64,000 bases of DNA from Pseudooceanicola nanhaiensis (GTDB lineage: Bacteria; Pseudomonadota; Alphaproteobacteria; Rhodobacterales; Rhodobacteraceae), in contig NZ_JAIUZP010000001.1 in the NCBI RefSeq assembly GCF_020171315.1, positions 62,001 to 126,000 on the forward strand, read 5' to 3'. The notes beneath the pieces were generated by a model. That model searched no databases. It saw only the letters and a program-made list of their open reading frames with translations, and had not been told where the DNA came from. Below, one piece after another: positions 34,546-42,631 of this stretch. A program made the translations under genes and the position numbers. The first letter of the stretch is position 1. Every line of letters begins with the position of its first letter.

Positions 34546-35901
34546 TCAGTGGCTGGCGCCAGCGGCCCGGACAGCGGCGACATCGGCGGCGGTGACGGCG
34601 CTTGCGTCGTTGCCCCAGGCCGAGCGCAGGAAGCTGGCCAGTTCCGCAACCTCGTCATCGGAGAGACGGTTGGCGTAGCCCTGCATGCGCAGCGTCATCG
34701 GACGTTTCGCAGTGCCCGGCACCTCGGCCCCGTTCAGGATGATCGAGACCAGCGGCTTGGTTTCCGACCCGGTGACAAGCGCGTTGTGTGCCAGTTCCGG
34801 GAAGATCTCGGGCGCACCCTTGCCGGTCACGAAGTGGCAGGCCGAGCAGTTGTCGAGGTAGAGACGCGCACCGAGCGAGATGTCCGGGCTGGCTTCGGTC
34901 AGCATCTTGGCCGTCGCTTCGCCTGCGGCATCTGCCGGGGCCGGCGCCATCGAGCGGTGATCTGCCGCTGCGATCGTGTCCGGCAGGTCCACATCGGCGC
35001 CGTCGATCCCCTTGAGGAACGCCGCCATGGCGATGTTGTCCTCGTCGGTGAGGTGCTGGAGCGAATGCTCGACCACGAGGCCCATTTCGCCGTTGGCGGC
35101 GGAATGCGCGTTGCGGCCGGTGGCGAGGTAGAGCGCCAGTTCTTCCGTGCTCCACTGCTGGGGCGCGCTATCGGCACCGCGCAGGGCAGGGGCGTTCCAG
35201 CCGTCGATCACGCCGCCGGTGAGGAAGTTCTCGTCCGAGGCGGTGATGCCATCCTGCGACATGAAGGCGGTACGCGGGCTGTGGCAGGCCGCGCAGTGGC
35301 CCGGACCTTCGACAAGGTACTGGCCGCGGGTCTCGGCTTCGGTCGAGCTGGTGGGGGTGAAGCCCGGCTCATGGGTGAGCGCCAGCCAGTTCCACGCCCG
35401 GATGCCGAAGCGCAGGTTGAACGGGAAGGAGAGCTTGGTCTCTTCCACCTTGTTCGACACCGCGGGAACCTCGGTCATGATGTAGTCGTAGAGGGCGCGC
35501 AGGTCCTCTTCGCTCATCAGGCGATAGTTCTCGTAGGGCATCGCGGGGTAGAGGTGCGTGCCGTTCGGCGTCACGCCGTCCACCATCGCGCCACGGAAGT
35601 CGGCATAGGACCAGTTGCCGATGCCGGTGTCCTTGTCGGGGGTGATGTTGGTCGACCAGATGGTGCCCATGGGGCTGGCGATGGCACGGCCACCGGCCAT
35701 GTTCTCGCCGCCATCGGCGGTGTGGCAGGCCACGCAGTCCGAGGCATGCATCACGTATTCGCCCTGACCGGGTTCTGGCTGCCAGTCGGCGGCCAGATCG
35801 GTCGCCGGTGCGCTACGCTGCACCGGCACGAAGATGAAGGCCAGCAGGGCGACGACGCCCAGAACCGCCAGCCCGGCAATGATACGGAGAAAAGTTTTCA
35901 T
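34546..35901 (-). CDS. Tri-haem cytochrome c subunit of a GMC-type dehydrogenase
   Basis: A 451-residue protein with one N-terminal membrane anchor (residues 5-25) and three haem-binding CxxCH motifs: CVACH at 56-60, CAACH at 203-207 and CSACH at 352-356. This is the cytochrome subunit of gluconate, sorbitol or alcohol dehydrogenase complexes, which passes electrons from the flavoprotein in the periplasm to ubiquinone. It is the third gene of the operon, eleven bases after the flavoprotein stop. Confidence 0.93.
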   Translation of the reverse strand: MKTFLRIIAGLAVLGVVALLAFIFVPVQRSAPATDLAADWQPEPGQGEYVMHASDCVACHTADGGENMAGGRAIASPMGTIWSTNITPDKDTGIGNWSYADFRGAMVDGVTPNGTHLYPAMPYENYRLMSEEDLRALYDYIMTEVPAVSNKVEETKLSFPFNLRFGIRAWNWLALTHEPGFTPTSSTEAETRGQYLVEGPGHCAACHSPRTAFMSQDGITASDENFLTGGVIDGWNAPALRGADSAPQQWSTEELALYLATGRNAHSAANGEMGLVVEHSLQHLTDEDNIAMAAFLKGIDGADVDLPDTIAAADHRSMAPAPADAAGEATAKMLTEASPDISLGARLYLDNCSACHFVTGKGAPEIFPELAHNALVTGSETKPLVSIILNGAEVPGTAKRPMTLRMQGYANRLSDDEVAELASFLRSAWGNDASAVTAADVAAVRAAGASH

Positions 35902-35912
35902 CTACGCTCTCC

Positions 35913-37682
35913 TCAGACCAGCGGACGCGGGTTGGACAGGTACTGCGTCCGGATGGCGTGGACCGTGTGGTACGCCAGGCCGCCGACGAGGCCGGTGGGG
36001 TTGTACTGGGTGTTCTGCACGAAGTTGCCTGCGCCCATGGCGAAGACGTTGTGCGCCTTCCAGGTCTGGCTGAACTTGTTCACCGCGCCTTCGGTCGGGT
36101 TCGCCGACATGATGTGGCCGCCGGTGTTGTGCGTGGTCTGGTACGGACGCACGTCGTATTGCGCGCCGATGCCCTTGAAGCCCGACTGCATGACGTCCGG
36201 GTTCATGGAGGCCGCGAGTGGTTCCATCTGGGACTTCATGTACTGGTTCATCCGCAGGTCGTTGTCCTGCCAGTTGAACGTCATCCGCATCAGCGGACGG
36301 CCGTGCTTGTCCTTGTAGGTCGGATCAAGGTCGAGGTGGTTGTTGGCATAGGACATGTGCGAGCCGTGCGACCCGATCGACATGGCGTGGCCGTACCACT
36401 CGCCGATGCCTTCCTTCCAGCCTGCGCCCCACGATGCGGTGCCCTTGGGCAGCGGCATGTTGCGGATCGGCTGGCCGTTGAAGGTACCCGAACGCCAGTA
36501 GGAGCCCCCGATGAACCCGAGCGCACCGAAGTCGTTCTGGTTGACCGAGAAGTCGTCGATGCACATCCCGTTCGCGCCGTGGCCGACGAAGGGGTTGAAG
36601 TTCTCGTCCTTGAAGAACATCGAGACGCCACCGTTCATCTGGTAGGCGTAGTTCTTGCCGAGCGTGCCCATGCCGGTCAGCGGGTTGTAGGCTTCGCCCA
36701 GCCCCGAGAGCAGCATCAGGTGCACGTTGTTCAGCTGGTAGCTGGACAGGATCACGATGTCGGCGGGCTGGAAGACCTCTTCGCCGGCCTTGTGGTCCCA
36801 GTAGGTGACGCCGGTCGCGGTCTTGCCGTCTTCGGCCAGTTCCACGCGCAGCACCTCGGACTCGGTCCGGTAGGAGAAGTTGGGCTGCATCTTCAGCGCA
36901 TCCAGGATCGCCGTCTGGGGCGAGGACTTGGAGTACTGGTAGCAGCCGTAGCGCTCGCAGAAGCCGCAGAAGTTGCAGGGGCCCATCTGCATCCCGTAGG
37001 GGTTGGTATAGGCCGTGGAGGCGATACCGGCAGGGGCGGGGAACGGGTGGTAGCCCGCGGCCAGGCAGGCCTCCTGGAACTTCGAGCTGTCGTAGGTCGT
37101 CGCCGTGGGGGGCATCGGGTAGTCTTCCGACCGCCAGCCCTCGAACGGGTTGCCGCCCTCGCGGATCTCGCCGTTCACGTTGCCGGCCTTGCCGGAAATC
37201 CCTGCGACCTTCTCGAAGTGGGTGAAGAAGGGCTCCATCTCGTCATAGCTGACGGGATAGTCGCCGAGGTTCATGCCCTCGGGGATGATCTCTTCGCCCC
37301 AGTTCTCGGCCACGTAGGACCGCAGGCGCAGTTCCTCGGGCTGGGGACGCCAGTTCAGGCCGTTCCAGTGCGTGCCGGCACCGCCAACGCCGTTGCCGGG
37401 CAGGAAGGAGCCGAGCGAGCGATAGGGCAGAGCCGTTTCACCGTCGTTGCGGCGCACGGTCACCGTCTGCTGCGACGGCTTCTGCATCATCTTCAGACGG
37501 ACGCCGTACTTCAGCTCGTCGATCTGTTGCGGGTACTCGAAGTTGGGGACGGTGCTCTGGTCATGGCCGCGTTCGAGCGCGACGATTTCGAGGCCCTCGC
37601 GGCACAGTTCGATCCCTGCGATCGAGCCGGTCCAGCCGAGGCCAACGATGACCACGTCCTTTTTCTTTTCCTGACGTGCCAT
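35913..37682 (-). CDS. GMC-family FAD dehydrogenase, large subunit (gluconate 2-dehydrogenase type)
   Basis: A 589-residue flavoprotein. The FAD motif is VVIVGLGWTGSIAGIEL near residue 10, GNGVGGAGTHWNG around 97-108 is the GMC region, and the catalytic pair H518-N519 stands in PYQTTHNTGG. A four-cysteine stretch, GPCNFCGFCERYGC (C236, C239, C242, C247), could bind an iron-sulfur cluster as reported for FAD-dependent glucose dehydrogenase. There is no signal peptide; export would piggyback on the Tat signal of the small subunit. The sugar or sugar acid oxidised is not evident. Confidence 0.92.
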   Translation of the reverse strand: MARQEKKKDVVIVGLGWTGSIAGIELCREGLEIVALERGHDQSTVPNFEYPQQIDELKYGVRLKMMQKPSQQTVTVRRNDGETALPYRSLGSFLPGNGVGGAGTHWNGLNWRPQPEELRLRSYVAENWGEEIIPEGMNLGDYPVSYDEMEPFFTHFEKVAGISGKAGNVNGEIREGGNPFEGWRSEDYPMPPTATTYDSSKFQEACLAAGYHPFPAPAGIASTAYTNPYGMQMGPCNFCGFCERYGCYQYSKSSPQTAILDALKMQPNFSYRTESEVLRVELAEDGKTATGVTYWDHKAGEEVFQPADIVILSSYQLNNVHLMLLSGLGEAYNPLTGMGTLGKNYAYQMNGGVSMFFKDENFNPFVGHGANGMCIDDFSVNQNDFGALGFIGGSYWRSGTFNGQPIRNMPLPKGTASWGAGWKEGIGEWYGHAMSIGSHGSHMSYANNHLDLDPTYKDKHGRPLMRMTFNWQDNDLRMNQYMKSQMEPLAASMNPDVMQSGFKGIGAQYDVRPYQTTHNTGGHIMSANPTEGAVNKFSQTWKAHNVFAMGAGNFVQNTQYNPTGLVGGLAYHTVHAIRTQYLSNPRPLV

Positions 37683-37684
37683 TC

Positions 37685-38386
37685 TTATGCCCTTTCACCG
37701 CTGATCGAGACGGGACCAAGCGGGTATTTCACGTTGTGCCGGGTCGGCCATTCGCGGAACGCGGCGCGCGCGCCCGGGAAGCCGATGTAGACCCAGGACT
37801 GCATTTCGAAGTTCCCGCCGTACTGCGGGTCCGCGAAATAGCCTTCCTTGGTGTTGGCGAGCAGGATGGTGAAGAAGTCACGCACCTCTGCGGGCAGGCC
37901 GACCTCGCCCTTCTGGAGGGCGGTCAGGGCTTCGTCCTGCTGTGCCGGCTCCAGCGCGGCGAATTCCGCCTGGTAGGTCTCTTCGCACCATGCGTTGAAG
38001 GCGGGGATGCCCTGACGGTAGACCTGCGCCGGGTTCAGCGGGGTCTGCCAGCCGCGGGCCGGTTCGGCGTTCGCGTCGTGGGGGCCTTCCATGTACCAGT
38101 CGTCGGCGGTGCCGTAGTCACCGGCCAGCTGGAGGTCGATGAAGACCGGAACGCGGGCTTCGAGGGCGCCGGGGCCATCGCCCTCGGAGGGGATCAGCCG
38201 CGCGGTCGCGGCCATCACGAAGGCCCATTCATCTGCGGTCAGATACTCGGGCGAATAGTCGTCAAGGGAGACGGGGGCGGGTTTGGTCTGCGCCGCAGCG
38301 GGCAGTGCAAGCCCGCTCAGTGCCATGCCGGCGGCGGAAGCTTTCAGGAAGCTCCGGCGGCTGGGGAGTCCGGGGATGTCGGTCAT
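37685..38386 (-). CDS. Small (gamma) subunit of the GMC dehydrogenase, Tat-exported
   Basis: A 233-residue gluconate 2-dehydrogenase subunit 3 family protein. It opens with a twin-arginine signal, SRRSFLKASAAGMALSGLALP, within residues 9-29. Family text includes LTADEWAFVMAATARLIPSEGDGPGALEARVPVFID. The small subunit carries the large flavoprotein through the Tat system. Start 38386 is placed to give the Tat peptide at the N-terminus; the frame remains open to 38581 without meaning. First gene of the three-gene operon; its stop is two bases before the flavoprotein start. Confidence 0.92.
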   Translation of the reverse strand: MTDIPGLPSRRSFLKASAAGMALSGLALPAAAQTKPAPVSLDDYSPEYLTADEWAFVMAATARLIPSEGDGPGALEARVPVFIDLQLAGDYGTADDWYMEGPHDANAEPARGWQTPLNPAQVYRQGIPAFNAWCEETYQAEFAALEPAQQDEALTALQKGEVGLPAEVRDFFTILLANTKEGYFADPQYGGNFEMQSWVYIGFPGARAAFREWPTRHNVKYPLGPVSISGERA

Positions 38387-38443
38387 AATGTAGTCCTGCC
38401 GATCTGGGTGGGAACGTCTGCGCGGAGATGCGCAGCGACTATC

Positions 38444-38462
38444 TGTCGCGTAGTTTGCGACA
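38444..38462. promoter_or_regulatory. Inverted repeat upstream of the GMC dehydrogenase operon
   Basis: TGTCGC (38444-38449) and GCGACA (38457-38462) form a perfect inverted repeat with a seven-base spacer, about 60 bases before the small-subunit start. Candidate operator; no regulator gene is adjacent. Confidence 0.35.
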
Positions 38463-38644
38463 AGATGGCGCGCAAGCCGGGCAGATGGAGGGGCAGATCG
38501 GCTATGTTTTGAGCGGGTAGCTGCAAGGATGAGCGATGCGCTGAGGGCGAATCTCTCAAGATGCCGTAAAAAGCACTTCAAACTGAATGCTGCACGTCAA
38601 CAGGGCTCAGAAGTTTCGCTACGTTAAAGGGCCGGAATAGACCG

Positions 38645-38675
38645 ATGTACACAGTACATGTGCGATGGTGCACAT
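38645..38675. promoter_or_regulatory. Two overlapping related palindromes
   Basis: ATGTAC-ACA-GTACAT spans 38645-38659 and ATGTGC-N6-GCACAT spans 38658-38675, sharing two bases. The half-sites differ at one position (ATGTRC). Paired, similar palindromes in an AT-richer stretch suggest a tandem operator for one regulator acting on one or both flanking units. Confidence 0.45.
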
Positions 38676-39009
38676 AGGCATTTCGGCTTGTGATCACAAA
38701 ATTGAATGCCCGCCCAGCCTCTTGGTGCCGCCCGGAACGACACTCGTCCCGTGTGGCATATGGCGGGGGAAAGGCCTGCGGCGAGTCGCGGTCTGCAGCG
38801 CTATCTGCACGCTCTTGAAAATATCCATTCCGCTCCCGCGCGACAGCGTCTAGGCTGAGGGCGGAGACGGGCTTTGCCCGGAGGAGAAGACGGCAAATCG
38901 ACGCGGGCGGGGAGGCCCGGGACGAGGCGCCGGGGCCACGTGCCCGAAACACCGCAGGGTGGCCCGGCCGCGATCGGCGCACCCAGCACCGTCAGGGAGG
39001 AGACGTCGG

Positions 39010-40083
39010 ATGATCCGTGATCTGGCAGGGGGCCTTGTGGCCCTCGCTTTCGCCGCCACCGTGGCGGCCGCGCCGTGCAAGCTGGGCGCGCAGGGGCTGC
39101 CGCAGCCTGTGAACATCGCCAAGCCGCGTGTCGAACTGGCGCTGTCCCACTGGCTGCCTGCGGATCACCCGCTTGTCACCCATGGGTTCATCCCCTGGGC
39201 GCGGTCGATCGAACGCGCCAGCGGGGGCCGGCTGGAGGTGATGCTCTACCCCGCGCAGCAACTCGGCCGCGCGGCCGAGCATTACGACATGGCCCGCGAG
39301 GGCAGCGCCGACATCGTCTTCATCAATCAGGGCTATTCGCCGGGGCGCTTCCCGTTGCTCTCGCTGACCGAGATGCCGATGCTCGTCTCCGACGCCGTTG
39401 CCGGGTCGAAGGCAATCCAGCAGTGGTATGCGGATTATGCCGTGCAGGAGATGGAGGGCGTCTATCCCTGTCTGCTGTTCCAGCATGACCCCGGCACCCT
39501 GCATGCGACCTCCGGGCCGCTCACCGCGCCGGCGGACCTGAAGGGGCGCAGCGTGCGTCCGGCCAATGGCACGATGGTGCAGTTGATCCGCGATCTGGGC
39601 GGCGAGGCCGTGCTGGCCCCCGCAACCGAGATGCGGGCACTGCTGGAACAGGGCGAGGTCGAGGTGATCGCGGCGCCGTGGGACAGCCTCGTGACCTTCG
39701 GGCTGGACCGGACGCTGACCCACCACCTCGATATGCCATTCTACAGCTCGACCTTCGCCATCCTGATGAACGCGGAGCGGATCGCGGGGCTTGCCCCCGA
39801 GGACCGGGCCGTCATCGCCCGGCACTGCACGCCCGACGCGGCCGAGCGGATGGCCGCGGGCTGGGTCGAGGAGGAGCAGAAGGGCCGTGCCGTGCTGGAC
39901 GGGCGGCCGGGCCACGTGACTTATCGCCCGTCACCGGCCGAGATCGCGGCATGGAAGGCCGCGACGGCGCCGCTCATGGAGGGCTGGCGGGTGAACGTCG
40001 CCAACCAGACAGGCGTCGATCCGGACCTTGCCCTTGCGGCGCTGGAGCGGCGGCTGGAGGCCGCGGGCGCGCTTTACGAGTGA
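39010..40083 (+). CDS. Orphan TRAP transporter substrate-binding protein (DctP type)
   Basis: A 357-residue periplasmic binding protein with a signal peptide of about 21 residues (IRDLAGGLVALAFAATVAAA). TRAP landmarks are VELALSHWLPADHPLVTHGFIPWARSIERASGGRLEVMLYPAQQLGRAAEHYDMAREGSADIVF and LKGRSVRPANGTMVQLIRDLGGEAV. A well-placed GGGAGGAG precedes ATG 39010. No dctQ or dctM gene follows, unlike the three other TRAP sets in this window, so it either works with permeases elsewhere or acts as a sensor. Confidence 0.87.
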   Translation: MIRDLAGGLVALAFAATVAAAPCKLGAQGLPQPVNIAKPRVELALSHWLPADHPLVTHGFIPWARSIERASGGRLEVMLYPAQQLGRAAEHYDMAREGSADIVFINQGYSPGRFPLLSLTEMPMLVSDAVAGSKAIQQWYADYAVQEMEGVYPCLLFQHDPGTLHATSGPLTAPADLKGRSVRPANGTMVQLIRDLGGEAVLAPATEMRALLEQGEVEVIAAPWDSLVTFGLDRTLTHHLDMPFYSSTFAILMNAERIAGLAPEDRAVIARHCTPDAAERMAAGWVEEEQKGRAVLDGRPGHVTYRPSPAEIAAWKAATAPLMEGWRVNVANQTGVDPDLALAALERRLEAAGALYE

Positions 40084-40194
40084 GGGGCGCTGCGCGGGCC
40101 TGCGGGAGAGAGACGAAAGTGCCGATAGCGTCGCCATGAGGTGCCACGAGATGTGCCCGGGGCAGGAGGTTCCAGCCGGTCCCGCGCGGCACGG

Positions 40195-40223
40195 CGGCGG
40201 AGGACAGGGGATGCCCTCCGCCG
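40195..40223. terminator. GC-rich hairpin between converging genes
   Basis: Arms CGGCGGAGG (40195-40203) and CCTCCGCCG (40215-40223) with an eleven-base loop. No T-run. It lies in the 236-base space between the orphan TRAP binding protein and the converging pyrE-linked small gene; the rest of that space shows nothing. Confidence 0.5.
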
Positions 40224-40319
40224 ATCCACCGGGGCCGCGGGGGCTGCCCGGTGCATGGGATTCACCTGTGTGACAGCTGTCCGGGGCCTGCCGTCAGGCT
40301 GCCGGCACAGGCTGCCAGA

Positions 40320-40640
40320 TTAGGCGCGGGTGCTGGCGCGGGCCGCGGCCACGCGGTTCAGCGCGGCGAGGATCGTCTCGGGCTCGCCGGCCTCATAGGC
40401 GGCCTGCAGCGTTTCGATGTCCTTCTGGAAGGCCTCGAAGCTCTGCTCGAGGTCCTGTTTCGACATCGGCATCCGCTCGTGCAGCTCGGCAAAGCTCTCG
40501 GCGCTGGTGGCGATCAGGTAGAAGGCCGCCGCGTGCTGCGGTTCGGCCACGGCCTTGGTGAAGGATTTCTTGGCCACCGCCTCGTAGGCGAGAATGCTGC
40601 GGCCCTGTTCCTTGAGGGTGTCGAGAATGAAGGCGAACAT
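40320..40640 (-). CDS. Small protein of unknown function at the end of the pyr-type operon
   Basis: A 106-residue, mostly helical acidic protein without membrane segments, cysteines or a signal peptide. It begins MFAFILDTLKEQGRSILAYEAVAKKSFTKAVAEPQHAAAFYLIATSAESFAELHERM. I do not recognise the family. It starts fifteen bases after the pyrE stop and so is probably the last gene of the TRAP-pyrK-pyrD-hydrolase-pyrE operon. It could be a small accessory or regulatory subunit; nothing in the sequence decides this. Confidence 0.7.
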   Translation of the reverse strand: MFAFILDTLKEQGRSILAYEAVAKKSFTKAVAEPQHAAAFYLIATSAESFAELHERMPMSKQDLEQSFEAFQKDIETLQAAYEAGEPETILAALNRVAAARASTRA

Positions 40641-40655
40641 GGTCTAATCCTTTGT

Positions 40656-41366
40656 TCAGAAGATCAGGCGGCGGGAGCCGCCGTGGGCCGCGGACCAGTC
40701 CAGCGGCGCGTCGAGGAAATCTGCGATGCGGGTCAACTCTTCGGGCGTGAACCACGTGCCGTCGCGGGCGACGGTCAGGATATCGCGCCATGTGGCGAGG
40801 GCATGCAGCCGCAGCCCGTGATCGGCGAGCGCCGCGCGGGTTTCGGGGAAGATGTCGTACTGGAACAGCATGATCACGTCGCGCACCCGCACGTCGGCCT
40901 GCCGCAGCGCCTCGCAGAAGCGGATCTTGGAGGCACCGTCGGTGGTCAGGTCCTCCACCAGCAGCACGCGGCTGCCGGGCCGAGCCTCACCCTCGATCAT
41001 CGCGGAGGGGCCGAAGCCCTGTGCCCGCTTGCGGACGTAGAGCATGGGCTTGCCGGTCATCGCGGCGATCCATGCGGCAAAGGGAATGCCCGCCGTTTCG
41101 GCACCTGCGATGCTGTCGATCTGGTCGCGGCCGATGTCGGCGTCCAGTACCTCGACGGCAAAGCGCATCAGCATCTCGCGGATCGCGGGATGCGAGATCA
41201 CCTTGCGCACGTTGATGTAGACCGGGCTTGCCACGCCGGAGGACAGGATGAAGGGCCGCTCGCCGGCCAGTTCCACGGCGCCGATTTCCAGCAGGGCGCG
41301 GGCGGTACGGCGGGCGAAATCCTGTCGGGTTTCGGGGGCGAGGGGCATGGGCAGGGGTCCGGTCAT
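40656..41366 (-). CDS. pyrE: Orotate phosphoribosyltransferase
   Basis: A 236-residue phosphoribosyltransferase. The PRPP-binding motif VLLVEDLTTDGAS covers residues 134-146, and FILSSGVASPVYINVRKVI and YVRKRAQGFGPSAMIEGE are typical OPRT segments. It converts orotate and PRPP to OMP. The start at 41366 overlaps the hydrolase stop as ATGA and has GGAGGG six bases upstream. It stands inside a transporter-catabolic operon rather than with biosynthetic pyr genes, so it may salvage imported orotate. A separate biosynthetic copy may exist elsewhere in the genome. Confidence 0.9.
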   Translation of the reverse strand: MTGPLPMPLAPETRQDFARRTARALLEIGAVELAGERPFILSSGVASPVYINVRKVISHPAIREMLMRFAVEVLDADIGRDQIDSIAGAETAGIPFAAWIAAMTGKPMLYVRKRAQGFGPSAMIEGEARPGSRVLLVEDLTTDGASKIRFCEALRQADVRVRDVIMLFQYDIFPETRAALADHGLRLHALATWRDILTVARDGTWFTPEELTRIADFLDAPLDWSAAHGGSRRLIF

Positions 41367-42631
41367 TCTTCGCCCTCCAGATAGGCGGAAAGCACCGCCG
41401 TGCCCACCATGAAATCGCTGATCTCCATCGCCTCGTCCGGGTTGTGGCTGCCGTTGCGGTTGCGCACGAAGACCATGCCCGCGGGAATGCCCGCCTGCGC
41501 GAAGATCGCCGCATCGTGCCCGCCGCCCGAGGCCATGGTGAAATGATCGCCCGTGGCGCGGGTCATCGCCGCCTCCAGCCCCGCGATGATCTGCGGGTCC
41601 ATCAGCGCGGGGTCGACCGCGACCTCCGCGCCGGTGTCGAAGCTGACGCCGCGCGACCGGGCGATGTCGTCCATTTGCTCGCGCAGGTAGGCGCGCATCT
41701 GGTCCAGCACCTCGACCTCCTGCGAGCGGATGTCGAGCGAGAAGGCCAGTTCGTCGGGAATGCGCGAGATCGCGTGGCGCGTGGGATCGGTGCCCACGAT
41801 CCCCGAGGTCAGCACGAGGTCACGGCCGGTCTGCGACAGGTGCCGCCAGGTGTCGTCGAGCCGGTGCATGAGTTCGGCAAAGGCCAGCACCGGGTCATGG
41901 CGATAGGCCCGCGGCACCGCGCCGGAGTGGCCAGCCTGGCCGATGCATCGGATCAGCCGGTGGCGGAAGTTGCCGCGGATGCCCGAGACGACCGCTGCGG
42001 GAATGTTGCGTTCGACCAGCAGCGGGCCCTGTTCGATGTGCAACTCAAGGTAGGCCTCGATCTTCGACAGGTCGCAGATCGGCTGGTTGGCGGCGATCGG
42101 CGCGGTGTCGATGCCAAGCGCGTCGAGATGCGCGCGCAGCGGGCGCTCGTCGGCCTTGTGGGTGGCGGCGAGTTCATCGGCAGGCAGCAGCCCGGTCAGC
42201 ATTTTGGAGCCGAGATAGCAGGCCCCGAACCACGCGCTTTCCTCGCCGCGCATGGCAAGGCATTTGACCGGACGGCGGAAGCGGGTGCCGGTACGGGCGG
42301 CGCGGATCAGCACGATCAGCCCGGCGGCGACCCCGGCGAGCCCGTCGAAGTTGCCGCCCATGGGCACGCTGTCCACGTGGGAACCGATGAGCACCCAGCT
42401 CTCCGCCGTCGCATCGTCGGGCAGGGAGAAGAGCAGGTTGCGGCCCGCGTCTTCCTCGACCGCCAGCCCGTTGCGGCGGGCGAAGTCCGCCAGCCAGTCG
42501 AGCGTCGCGGTCTCCACCTCGGAAAACGCCGGGCGGCTGACGCCCGCCGCGTCGGGCGAGAGCGCGCGGATGCCGTCGAAGATCTCCTCCGCCAGCGAGG
42601 CGAGGGCCGGATCGGCCTGTAGGTCCTTCAT
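41363..42631 (-). CDS. M20-family hydrolase, N-carbamoyl-L-amino acid hydrolase/allantoate amidohydrolase type
   Basis: A 422-residue binuclear metallohydrolase. Metal ligands are visible in SHVDSVPMGGNFDG (H85, D96) and RGEES (E130-E131), followed by ELHIEQGPLL, GQAGHSGAVP and SGGGHDAAIFA. The group removes carbamoyl from N-carbamoyl amino acids, beta-ureidopropionate or allantoate, giving CO2 and ammonia. Between pyrD and pyrE, the most sensible substrate is N-carbamoyl-aspartate (ureidosuccinate), an inference. The start at 42631 overlaps the pyrD stop as ATGA; the longer frame to 43225 runs antiphase through pyrD and is rejected. Confidence 0.9.
   Translation of the reverse strand: MKDLQADPALASLAEEIFDGIRALSPDAAGVSRPAFSEVETATLDWLADFARRNGLAVEEDAGRNLLFSLPDDATAESWVLIGSHVDSVPMGGNFDGLAGVAAGLIVLIRAARTGTRFRRPVKCLAMRGEESAWFGACYLGSKMLTGLLPADELAATHKADERPLRAHLDALGIDTAPIAANQPICDLSKIEAYLELHIEQGPLLVERNIPAAVVSGIRGNFRHRLIRCIGQAGHSGAVPRAYRHDPVLAFAELMHRLDDTWRHLSQTGRDLVLTSGIVGTDPTRHAISRIPDELAFSLDIRSQEVEVLDQMRAYLREQMDDIARSRGVSFDTGAEVAVDPALMDPQIIAGLEAAMTRATGDHFTMASGGGHDAAIFAQAGIPAGMVFVRNRNGSHNPDEAMEISDFMVGTAVLSAYLEGEE

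Larger units (their letters stand above)
38387..39009. other. 623-base intergenic region between divergent units
   Basis: No convincing gene on either strand. Several inverted repeats occur: TGTCGC/GCGACA at 38444-38462, and two related palindromes at 38645-38675. GC content falls around 38570-38720. The right end (38860-39009) contains the leader of the TRAP binding protein with GGGAGGAG just before its ATG. Confidence 0.5.

Noticed and set aside
38387..39009. Short open frames on both strands of the 623-base gap
   Set aside because: None has a ribosome site with sensible codon use or family similarity; the region reads as regulatory.
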